Source: Hyaloscypha bicolor E (taxonomy: Eukaryota; Ascomycota; Leotiomycetes; Helotiales; Hyaloscyphaceae). From it: a stretch of DNA of 64,000 nucleotides. Positions within the stretch are counted from its first letter, which is position 1. The number at the start of each line of letters is the position of its first letter. This document shows, piece after piece, positions 11,481 through 23,097 of the stretch. The stretch lies in NCBI RefSeq assembly GCF_002865645.1, contig NW_020194644.1:821289-885288 (forward strand), written 5' to 3'. The position numbers and the translations under genes are program-made. The notes beneath the pieces were generated by a model. That model did not search any database. It was not told the DNA's origin and saw only the letters and a program-made list of their open reading frames with translations.

Positions 11481-14400
11481 TTATAATAAATAGGTTATAG
11501 GAAACCAGGCCTAAAAGAACTATTACTAAGCCTATTTAGATAATTATAAATCTCTTCTAATATAGTATAACTCGTTTATTTATAATAGAATACTTGTTTT
11601 GGTTAATATATATTTCTTTTATTAAGGTAATATAGTACTATTAGTAATAAAATAAATTTAATTATTTCCTAATCTTATTTTATAAAAAGAGTATTTATCT
11701 AGTTATTATATAACTCTTAAAAAATAAAGCTTAAATAACTTCAAATTATTTAAATATCCAGATATTTCTTTATTATAATATAAAGACGCTTTTAAGTCTA
11801 TTTAAAAGATTAAATTTCACCTTTAGAATATTTATTATAATGAGTTTATTAAGGTATTAAAAAGATCTAAGCTAGTAGATAATATAGGTACTAGATCCTA
11901 TAATTATAAGATAAATAGAACTACTTTTAAGTAAAACTCAGATATTAATATTAGAGAATATATAATATATATATATATATAAATTTATTAATTAGATAAT
12001 AGAATAAAATAACTAGAAAAGGTATAGAATATTAATATTCTTAATCTATTATTTAAAGTCTTTATTAATAGTACTTTTAACTACTCTATTAACTTCTTTA
12101 TTAATAGACTCGGGGAGTTTAATATTATTAACTAAATAGGCTAGAAATAAGTCTAAAAGTAAGACCTATATACCGGTTTAGCTATTATACTCTAATATAT
12201 TTAAAAGTATTAACCCGAGCCTTTTTTCTTAATTAGCTATTTTATTTATTAGAAATAATATAATTATTTTATTACTATATTAAAGCTTTACTACTGGCTC
12301 TAATAAATTAAGCTCTTATAAGATATATACTATAGTATTAGGCTATAATATAATTGAGATAGAGAACCTTATAGACCTTAACTAGAAGAAATCCCATATT
12401 TTAGAACCTAGAGATTCTCTTATAAATTTTACTATAGCTTCTAATATATATTAATAATACTAATATTTTTAGAGAATTAAGTCTAATTAAAATATAAGAG
12501 CTTTTATTTCTCTAATTAATAATACTAATTAATTTAATTTTTTAATTATTAGAAATACTCTTTTTATAGAAAGGCTAGTAATAAACTTAACTAATATTTT
12601 AACTTATAAAGATATAGCTATTAAATAAGGTTATAATTATCTTAATAAAGATTTTATTATTATTAGTAACTTATTAAATCTAGATAACTTGAAATTATTT
12701 ATTTAATATATAGTTATTTATTATAGACTAGATCCGGGAAATAATCTTAATAGTAAGAAGCTATTTAATTCTCAGATTAGTAAAGCTAATAAGACTTTTA
12801 GTAATAACTCTATAAGACCTATTTCTTATTAAAATCCAGAATATTCTCTACTTAGTAAATAAGCTATTTAAAACCCCAGGCTATCTACTATAGTCTCTAA
12901 TAATAACTAGTTTAAAGTTAAATAAGTTATAAATAATTAAGTTATTCCGGTTAAACGGAAAAGATATAAGAAGATAATTATTTAATACTAAATTAAGTAG
13001 AAAGGATATTTAGAAGATAAAAATAGCTAGATTACTAATATATATAATAATTTTATTAAGGCTTATATAGCAGGAAAGAGCTTAGTTTAAAGTTATATTA
13101 TATATAAGATTATATAAAAATATTATTTTAGTTATTTTAATAATTTTTTATTATATTATATATATATATAGTTATATTCTCTGTCTTTTTTAGATAAATT
13201 AATTAATTCTTAACTATTTCTAGAACTTTAATATATTAGCTAGTAAGGTTTAAAGAATTAATTACTTTCTTTTAAGAAATATTATTTCTAATTCTAAATC
13301 TAAAATCATATAACTTTTTATTACTTAGTCTCAGATTTATAAGATTAATACTTTACTAAGGCTTGCCTTTAGTAAGGTAACTAGAAGATTATTTCCTAAA
13401 ATATTATATTATTAAAAAACTATAAATAATAAGAAAATTTCAAATATTTAAAAATAAAAAGCTAATTTCTCTTTTATTTAACTTTCCTTAATCTCTTAAA
13501 ATTAACTATAGCTTATTTAATAATAGTTATTTCTTTTATTTACTATCTATATTAACTATTTTAATAGTATCTATAACTATTTCCTCTATAATAATTCTTT
13601 TATTTAAGATAACTATCTTAATCTTTTTATATAAGAAATATAAAACTAAACTTATAGATATATTATTAATACTTTTAATACTTAGAATATAATTCTAATT
13701 AGGCTTACTATTCTATTCCAGTTTAATATAATAGTTATTATAGATAGTTAATAGTCTTATTAATAGTATATTCCGTTTTAGTAGGTTCTTATATTTAATT
13801 CTTATAAGAAAAGTACTAAGAGATCTAGTAATTTCCTTACTTATAATTCATTTCTACTAATCTCTATTTTCTTTAAAATTATAATTAATATAAGAGATAT
13901 TAATTTTTATTTTAGTTTTAGATTTTATACTATTATATTTCTTTTCTATAATAATAAAATTAAACCTTAATTATTTAAGGTTTTATTATATTAAATAGTA
14001 AAGAAAATAGTAAGAATAAACTAGGATTTTATTTAAGGCTAATTTAGAGAGTAAGAGCTATTAAAATAGTACTAGAAAAAGTATTTAGATATAATAAATA
14101 ATTTTTAGGACTTTTTTAAACTTAGCTTATTCTATAGTTTATTAACTTATTTAAATCTTCCTTTAACCTATATTTAACTAATTAGTTAGTTATATTAGTA
14201 TTAATTAATATAATTAAAAAGTATATATTCTTATATTATCTCAAGTTTATATATTAATAGTCTATAAATAAAGAGAGCTAGAAAAGATATCTTCCCAAGA
14301 ACTAATATAGTTCGAGGTCTAAAAACGGCTTATATTAATCTTCTATTAGCTACTGTTTAAAGCTCTTATTAAATAAACCTATAGACAGAAACTATTTAAA

Positions 14401-15650
14401 TAAATAAATTAATCTTACTATATTAAAGCTATAAAAGAAAAGAAAAAAAGAACTAGAATTAAAGAACTAGAATTAAAGAAATAAATATTATATATAAATA
14501 AAAAAGGGCTTTTATTATATATTATAAAAGAGTAAGTATAAAAAGCTATATTTTTATAGTTTTAGTCTATTAATAGTAATATTACTTATAAGATAAGCTA
14601 TTATATTTTATTTAGAAGAGAAATTAAGTATAATAAATAGTATTATCTTTAAGAAATAATAGAAAATAGTAGCTAATATTCTCTTATATTATATCTAGTT
14701 TATAATTCTATTCTCTCTATATCCTAGTTCTATATCCTAGTTCTATACTCTTATTTTACTTAAATTTACTTATATAAAGTAAATAATAATTAAAAACTTC
14801 TCTAGTTTCTCTATTTCCGGAAATATAGATTAGTCTAATATAATAGTAGTCTTATTTACTTGAGAATTATATAAAATTCTATTAGTATACTTATTAGATA
14901 TATAATATATCTGGTATATATTAATAGTCTTATAGCTAGTAAATTTTAACCGGGTAGTATTTAAATAGAAATAAGTTTAAACTTAAACTTAATAAATAAA
15001 TAATAATTTAAATAGGATAAGAGCCTTATTTATTAATTCTTCTCTTTTATAATTAAAGATTATAAACTTATAATAGTAATATTATTAAGCTTTATTTATT
15101 AGTTATTAAGAAAGTAAACTTAACTTTGGGTTTATTCTAGTAGAACTAATATATATAAGCTATTAGAAAATAGATATATATAGTATATAGTTAACTTATA
15201 CTAAAATATAGTAATTATAGTCTAGGACTTCTAGATTAAAAACCCTATTAACTATTTTATAATTCTTAATAGCTTTACTAGTAAGTACTATAATAAAAAT
15301 AAAAAGAATATAATTCTATAAGTTATAGATTACTTTAGTATATCCTTTTTTTAAGTTTATTTAGATTTCTAGCTTCCTGTTTTAATTCTATTTAACTTAT
15401 ATAACTATATTCTATTAAATAATATTAGCTTAAATATTATTTATAATCTATTAATAGAAGTTATTTATATAATAGTATAATTCTGTTTTAGTAATTCCTT
15501 GAGTTAATTTAAAGTTTAATATTTAGATCTTTTTAGAATTACTAAATAGTATAATATAGGAAATAGATATCTCTTATATATTAGAGTAAATATTATAATT
15601 CTAAGGTATTTTCTTTATAAAAGTTACTACTTTTGGTTTTATTAAATAAA

Positions 15651-15730
15651 GATAGATAAAAATAGATAAAAGTAAATAAAAGTAAATAAAGGCAAATAAG
15701 AATAAATAAGAATAGATAAGAATAAATAAA
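15651..15730. repeat. 10-bp minisatellite, about 8 copies
   Basis: Degenerate 10-bp units of the form A-A-T/G-A/C-A-G/A-ATAA-type (for example agtaaataaa) repeat about eight times in AT-rich decayed sequence. No other feature is attached. Confidence 0.75.
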
Positions 15731-16458
15731 GAAGGTAAAGAGAGAAAATAAATAAAAATAGAAAACAGAAAATTAATAAGTTTATATATATATAAGCTAT
15801 TCCTTAATAGCCGGAATTATATTAGGCTTTATAGTAGGATAAGTATTACTATAAACCTAATTACTAAATAGATTTATTCCGGTAATTTATATTAAGATAT
15901 TTTATTAATATAATTTCTATTATTATATAAATCTTATATAATTATAGGTATACTTATTTCGAACCTTTCTATAGGACTAATATATTACCTTATTTATATA
16001 AATACTACTTTTTTAAAGTAACCTATATTTTTAATACTATTTCTCCTTAATATAATTTTATATTAAAAGAACCTTATAATAATTAGGCAAATATTTTAGA
16101 TATAGTTATAAGTAATATTTCTAAAATAAAGGAACTTATCTTTAAATATATAAATAAGCCTATAAATAAATAAAGCTAAAAATATTTAGTAATCCAAATA
16201 TATAAATTAAACTAGTAAAAACAACTATAAAATAGAATATTTAATAGCTATATCTATAAATATTATATTATAATTAGTATTATCTTTCCGGAATTCTTAT
16301 TATATAAACTATAGCTTCTAGAAAATTAAGTATTATTATAATTAGTATATATATTAGACTTATTCTATAGTTCTGAATCTCTTAACTATAAATAATAAGC
16401 CTATATATTATAAAGACTATAACTGAAAGGCTCAGAGAAGTATATATTATAGTTTAAT

Positions 16459-18249
16459 TATTATAATACCGGGCTCTGGGCTTGGAAAGCAAAATAGAGT
16501 GGCTCTTAATCCGAGGATTCTAAATTAAAGAAAGAAGCTCGTATATATAAGAGCTTTGATATTCTAAATACTAGCCCCAGCCGCATACGTTATTGCGTAA
16601 TTACGTAATACTAAATTTACTAATAAAGCGGTAGAGTATAATATTACTCCCCTCTTTAGGAAAGCTTGTCCCGAGTACTCGAAAATAAGCCCTCTATAGC
16701 TTCTATAAATCATATAATCTCGTATACCCTACTTCCGGCATCCTCTATTTATACGATCTACTAGTTCCTAATATGCCAGTTCCTCTATATCCGAATCTGA
16801 ATCAGAATTAGGGCTATAGGGTCCAATTAAGTAATTAGAATCATAGCTATTAGAATTAGAATTATTAACTATACAGATTCTGACTTTTCTACCGTTCTTA
16901 TCTACTATAACCTTTAGTCCTGGCAGAGGTGCTTTCTCCTTTCCTGTCTCCTTATATGATTCAATTTTACAGTCCTTTATCCAGTATTTACTACTACTAT
17001 AGTATATATACTTGCCTTGCTTATAAAGCTACTAGTGCTCTGCCGGAGATATAGATCGTATTTGACTATTTGTATAGAAGGGAAAGTATTATAGAGAGAA
17101 GGGTTATAGAGGCTCGGTAATTATACTAATAATATTAATAATTAATATATCTATAGTATTGCCTTTTAAATAGTAAGGCTTCTTCTCAGAGTCGTAGTAT
17201 TCGTATATACTAGAGCGTCCAGCTAGCTATTATATCGTTTCAATAAACTTAGTATAGGTATGAGGGAGGTTTAGCTATTGAGCTAGCCTATTCTTGATCG
17301 TAGTATTAAGCCCTTGGCAGAAAGCCGTAATCTTATTAATATTATTCCAGTCTTGCCCTTATGCCTTATAAAGTATATATTCAAACTTAGTAATAAATGT
17401 ATAGAGCGAATTAGTACCTTGTTTAAGAGAGTATAGCTTGTCTTCTGCCTCCTGTATCTTGTTCGGATTCGAATAGATACGAGAGAGTTAGTTGAGAATC
17501 AAAATATAGGACCAGGTTTAGTCTTTTTAAGCCTGGGAAAGCTAAGGAAGAACTATTACTTGGATATGGGATTCTAGATTAAAGTAGATATAGTAGAACT
17601 AAGCAGTAGTATCGCTAATAGCCTTACTATTAACTTGTAGTTTGGCCTTAATTAAAGGAAGCCAGGTATTAAACTTATGGACTTGGCTATTAAATTTTTC
17701 GGGATATAAAAGAGAGGATTTCGGTTTCGTATTTATAGAAGGGTGAGTTCGTAAGAAGAGAAGTTTATTACTTTACTAAGAGAGCTAATTACCCTGTTAT
17801 TGAAGTAGCTCAGCTTAATATTAAACCTCTGCTTGAAGCTCGGTAATTGCAGTAGTAATCTGGATCTGCAAAGGTTACTCTATAGTAAAAACTTGAAGTA
17901 AGAGAGAGCCTAATAAGCTCTTGATCTCTCTAAAGGGGTATAGTAGTTCCGTAACTATATATATTAATAGTACTATTATTAAATTACTATAAAAATCATA
18001 CTTATATATAAAATATAAGAGTAGTTTTACTTCCTTTATAGAAACAAGAATAAGTTTAGAATAATATTATAATACCGGGTTCTGGGCTTAGAAAGCAAAA
18101 TAGAATAGCTCTTAATCCGAGGATTTTAAACTAAGAAAGAAAGCTTATATATATAGAAGCTTTAGTATTCTAAATACTAGCCCTAGCTATATATATTATT
18201 ATATAATTATATAATACTAAATTTACTAGTAAAGTAGCAGAATATAATA
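16459..18249 (-). mobile_element. Complete non-autonomous LTR-gag-LTR element (TR-GAG-like)
   Basis: Two 185-bp direct repeats (16459-16643 and 18065-18249) bound a 1421-bp interior. The element is flanked by a perfect 5-bp target-site duplication, TTAAT, at 16454-16458 and 18250-18254. The LTR ends are short inverted repeats (TATTA.../...TAATA after mutation; TATTAC/GTAATA in the cleaner solo copy at 36.8 kb). In minus-strand sense a polypurine run (AAAGAGGGGAG, a few bases before 16643) precedes the 3' LTR. The interior encodes only a Gag-like protein; there is no room for pol. The right (5') LTR is more RIP-mutated than the left. Mobilisation would have needed enzymes from an autonomous relative. 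Confidence 0.85.
16768..17960 (-). pseudogene. RIP-interrupted retrotransposon Gag
   Basis: The minus-strand frame read through TAG/TAA codons gives a Ty3/Gypsy-type capsid domain (retrotrans_gag). Examples are EAEDKLYSLKQGTNSLYTF, FITKFEYILYKAQGQDW, and GLNTTIKNRLAQQLNLPHTY followed by a QLAG block. A C-terminal tail rich in Asn/Ser/Asp ends with SDSDIEELAY and a stop at 16768-16770. No zinc knuckle, protease or RT follows. The stops fall mostly where Gln (CAG) is expected, consistent with RIP. This is the only coding content of the enclosing LTR element. Confidence 0.75.
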
Positions 18250-18255
18250 TTAATA

Positions 18256-20300
18256 TAATTTAAGGACTAGATATTAAAAATTTAGAACTAAGGTTATTAT
18301 AGTATAAACTAAAGTTAAGATAGAAATTATAGCCTAATATAGTTTTTATAAATTTAGATTATAATAGAACCTATAGTAAACTAAAGAGACTATTAATTCC
18401 TATATAAAAATAGTAATTCCTAGATAATTAAATTAGTTCTAATATATTATTACCTTTTTATTATAATTTAATATAATATAGAAAAGAAAGAAAAAAATAT
18501 AAAATTATCTTAAAAAAGAATATTATAAAGCTAATTATATTATTTACTTAAATAGTTATATAATAATTATATATTCTTGTATATATAGAAAAAATTATAA
18601 AAAAAATAATACTAAGAAAATAAAAGTAAATATTTATAATCTTATTATAAATATATTATAAGCTACTTAGTAACTCTCGAAAAGATTTAAATATAGGTTA
18701 ATATCTAGTAAGAATAAATTTATTATCTTATTACTAGCTAGATAAGTTATTTTATTATAGGAATATATAATAGCTATTTCGGCTTCTAGTTTACTTAGAT
18801 TTATAAACTATTAGTTAATCTGTAATATATCTCTATAAGTATAAATTTAGTTCGAATACTATATCTAAAGTAATTATTTATCGAGAGAATATTTCTTTAA
18901 AAATATTTAAAATATTTTATTATACTAAAAATTTAAATAGTTATTATTAAAAAGTAATAGAGTTAAAAGGAGACCTTTTAAAAATAGATATTATAGCTTG
19001 AGAGTTCAAAAACAGTTCTATAATATATTATACTTTCTTAAATAAGCTAAGTAGTATATTAGTATTTATTTAAAACTCTTATAATAACTTCTGGCTTTTA
19101 ATTTCTTAGTACTATATATTAAATAGCCCTAATTAGATTAAGTAACCTTAAATATAGTAAGTAAAGAAATAGGTATTAAAAAGATTTATTAAAGTATATT
19201 TATAAGTCTATCTTTATATATTTCTTTTAGTTCTTATTAATAAAACTTTAGAGAATGAAATAGGAATCTCAATTAAACTATTATAAGTTTATTTTATAAT
19301 AGGAACTAATAATTCTTATATATAGAAAGTCTTACTAGAGAAAAAGTATCTCTTTTTAAAAAATATAAGTAATTATTTAATTAGTATATATAAGGAATTA
19401 TATAAAGGAATTAGTATTATATTCGAGGCTATATTTATAAGTATAGTAACCGGAACAGATTTAATAGACTATATTTAGAAGATTCTTATATCTATAAAAA
19501 TATAAAAATAATTCGAGTTTCTAAATATAGCTAATAAACTTATTTAGCCTATATAAGTAAGCTTTAGTATAAAGATAGATGAATTATATAGAGAAAATAT
19601 AATATTTAAATAAGAACTAAAATAATAGAGAAATTAGACTACTATAGAATCCGAACTTTAATAATAGTTTAAATAAGAATCAAAAGAGTTTATAATTACT
19701 AATTAGATATTCCAGTAGAATTTATAAAAGAGTATAATAGTAATAGATTATTTTAGAAGTAATATATATAAGTACATTTATATAGTAAATAGGGTAATAC
19801 TATTAATAGATAAGTTAAGAACTAGATTAATATTAAATAAAGGTTCTAGTAAATTAGAGCTTTTACTAGGCCCTATTATATAAAGTCACACTTGACTTTT
19901 AAGCTATATTAGATAGACTTTAGCCTACTAGTAGAATATAAATAAATCAATTAACTAAAAAAGGCTATATAAATAAAAATACTTATAGAGAAAGCTATAA
20001 CTAAGCTATAATACAGGTAGTAAAGCTTTCCCAAACTATTATACTTACTATTTTCAGATATATTAATTTATTACTAAAGATTAGAAAGTAAGTAGATACT
20101 AAAAGAAAATCCCTATATATAAAAGTATTTAAGGCCAGATTCTTCTTTAGTATTTCAAGTAACTAATTTCGGTTCTAATACTATTTTAGTTCCTAATCCA
20201 GAATTTTATAAAGACTAGATAATTAGAAGTATTTTAAATTCAAATAATTAAACCTATATTTAAATAAAAGGCTTAAATAAATAAATAGTCAGGTTACTAA
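18256..20300 (+). mobile_element. Further Gypsy gag-like relic
   Basis: Read through stops, the plus strand is rich in Lys/Gln/Ile and reaches a block at about 19800-19880 (RTRLILNKGSSKLELLLGP) resembling the linker before the capsid domain of fungal Gypsy Gag proteins. Degraded sequence follows. No protease or RT was seen after it. The LTR-gag-LTR element ending at 18249 inserted at its left edge. Low-to-moderate confidence because little sequence identity survives. Confidence 0.4.
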
Positions 20301-21690
20301 TATAAGGAAAAGTTATAACTAAAAGTTTAAAATCAGAAGATATAATAACTTCTCTCTTTCTTTATTATATTATATCTTACTTTATTTCGGATCTCTTACT
20401 AGATTCTGGTAGCTTAATATAAATATATTATTTACTATAGTACTAATAGTACTAGTATCTAGTACTAAGGTAAATACTATAATTATTTTAGCTAAAGCCT
20501 ATTTCTTTCTGTTTCTATAGTATCTAATAAGCTCTAGAGACTCTTATTAACTTGAATAATATATATTTCTATTTATTATTCCAACTAGTAGAAATAAAAT
20601 ATATAGGCTTAGAATAAGTATTTTAGTCTCTTTATTTAAGTTAGTAGTTAAATAAAGCTAGTCTAACTTAACTATACTAGCTATATCTTAACTATAGGAA
20701 ATAAATATAATAGCTATAATATTAATAGTATTAATATTCTATCCTATCTAACTATTCTAAGTATAACTGTCTTTAAATTTAGAAATAATAAAGTATAATC
20801 TGGTTATACTATATCTAAGAATTACTTAATAGATAGAGTTAGAGAGACTACCCCAGGCTATAACTTTGATACTATAAGAATCTTTAATATTTCCCTATAA
20901 TAATTTCTTATTAGATAAAAATTAACTTTTAATCTAAAAGTTAATAATTCCCAAGTCTTTACTAGTAATAGAAGTAAGGAAGTCCTAATAAGTATAATAT
21001 ATAGTAATAGTTACTATATTCTATCCGGCTATAGTACTATAAATATAATAAAACTTAATATAAATAGTCCTACTAATAATATATAAAATAATCTTAATAA
21101 GTCAAATATATTAACTAGTCTTTTCGGTACTAGTATTAAACGGAGACTGGAGTATTAGTATATAGTAATAGAACCGGAGAATATTATTAACTATATAAAA
21201 GGTAAAAACAGGAATATATAATAAGTCTTTACTTAAGGCTTTAACCTTAATACTACCTATAGCTTAGAATACTTTATATCCTCAAGAATAGCTTATAATA
21301 AGTATTAGCTCTACTATTACTAGAGGACTATATACTATTCTTTTAGACTTCCTATAGATAGTTAGCGGGCTAGCTAAACTAAGAGGGACTTATATAAAGC
21401 TAATACAGTTCTTAATCTTAATATCTTTTATGTCCTTATTATAGTAAGAGGGTAATATCTCTACTACTTTTTCTAAATTTTATATTCGATCTATTATATA
21501 TACTACTAGTATAATAAAATATAGAAGTAGAAGAAATCTAATAGAGGCGGAGAGACAGCAAATTATTAATAGGTGACCTGTTAAAGAGTTCAAGAGTAAT
21601 ACTAGATCCATAATTTCTGCTGCCTTATAGATTAAATAGTATTATAAGGTTTGAAAGTCGCTAAGTTCTTGATCTATCCTTTTTAGCAAT

Positions 21691-23097
21691 TCTTCCCAAG
21701 TTATTTACAGGCCAAAAAAAAAAATTTATTACATTAAACAGATGTTAGGGATCAGCGTCTCAGTTCCGGTGTGTGCAGGGCGCACAAACAGGGTGCACAA
21801 ACAGGGTGCAGATACTAGTGGCGTAGGCAGGGGCAGAGGCTTTTGTAAGTGCTACGTTTTGTCATATAACGTCCATCCCTGCGTAGCGGAAACCCTACGT
21901 GCCGGAAAAATTAACCGGTACATTGACTCCAAGTATCATAAAATCCATGCAGACCGCAATATCTCTTATTACTTTTTGTAATTTATATTCTATAGTCACT
22001 CTCGAACACCCTAGTTGCCTCCGACTTAAAAATTACGTTCGCGTCGTCGCCCTCACGCCTGATTTGCGGAGTGTCTCCTTTTGTAGCGTAATAGACTTCC
22101 TCTCCTACAGCTGCACCACCGAGCTTGTACCGCCTTCAAAACCTATAGAAGGGCCTTAACCGAGTTCTTAGGCCTCCCTGCTATGCAGGAGATCGTCAAC
22201 AGCGTTGTAGCGGCTGTGGCGTGTAGATTCATGCAAAATCGCCATGCGAGTCGGTACCTCGGATCGAAGCGAGTGACGATTCTTTGGTGGGGGAATAGCC
22301 CTACTCTATCTAAGACCAATACGCCGGCCGGCCTGTGCATGTGACCTTCTCCCCCGTACAAATCTCCAAAGATGTGAAGTACATACGTGAACGTCGGGCG
22401 AAGGTGCGGTACGGTACGGTAGTTCCCAAGGCCCTCTACGACAGAAGGCCCATCATCTTTCACTTGCTCTCCATAGTCGACAGAGTGCCCAGCCACAGTC
22501 CAAAGGCTCTCCCTATCCAGGAACTGGGCACTCTACCTCGCGCAATTTCCCTCCCAGGCGCGCCTGTTCCAATTTGGACATCTCCTGCTGTGCTGCAGCT
22601 GTCGTCTTACTTGAATCTTGCAATGGCCAAAAGTTTCGCGCCCTCCCTCTCCAAGTGGAGATCGTACATGCACGTTTTGTGACTACTGTACCACCAGCTC
22701 CTTCTTCACCCTTCAAGCAAGGAAGGAAGACCCCGCAGACCCAGGCTTAAGCCTTCCAGAAGCGTCATCCAGCACTCAAATCACGAAGCATGAAGGCGAT
22801 GAACTGGAACCGCCATTATGGAGTGCAGATGGCAATGGTACGAAGAAGCTTCTTGGGGCCTGGTGGGGGCAAAAATACAGCCTGCATGAGGTACAGGGTT
22901 AATGATTCGCCCACGTTACCGCCACGACTGCTGGGTTTCAGTTCAGCTGCCGAGCCTCACCCTCGTCCATCTTCCCACCTTTCATGAACTTGTACCCATC
23001 TTATCCGTTTCCTATAGAGAATCACGATTCACAGTGCTGGGGTCGTAACCAGTGGTGGCTAATTGCACATATCCGATTTCGTACTTTGCCTTTGGTG
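21691..23097. other. Normal-composition leader region upstream of the NLR gene
   Basis: GC content returns to normal. Several short overlapping frames exist on both strands (for example 117 codons at 22143-22496 minus, 115 codons at 22335-22682 plus), but none shows a recognisable domain. The region probably includes the NLR promoter and a long 5' UTR with upstream ATGs. A 13-bp duplication (gcacaaacagggt type) lies at about 21781-21808. Confidence 0.45.
21867..21907 (-). repeat. Dispersed repeat, copy 1
   Basis: A 41-bp segment whose reverse complement (TTCCGGCACGTAGGG ... CGCAGGGATGGACG) matches segments at 34776-34817 and 35369-35410 with only a few differences. It lies just inside the gene island at its left edge, in the opposite orientation to the other two. 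Confidence 0.8.

Larger units (their letters stand above)
3300..21690. repeat. AT-rich RIP-degraded transposon block (left)
   Basis: From about 3300 the sequence becomes extremely AT-rich, with very few C/G dinucleotides and no open frame longer than about 70 codons. Where protein homology can still be read, former Gln and Trp codons appear as TAA/TAG/TGA, as expected from C-to-T change at CpA on both strands. Recognisable contents are listed separately. Segments 3300-6350, 11500-15600, 15780-16450 and 20300-21690 hold only degraded sequence that I could not assign. The right boundary is sharp near 21.69 kb, where normal composition returns. Confidence 0.9.

Noticed and set aside
22143..22682. 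Small genes on either strand upstream of the NLR
   Set aside because: Overlapping frames of about 115 codons with no recognisable domain or consistent splice structure; could be 5' UTR. Left as non-coding.
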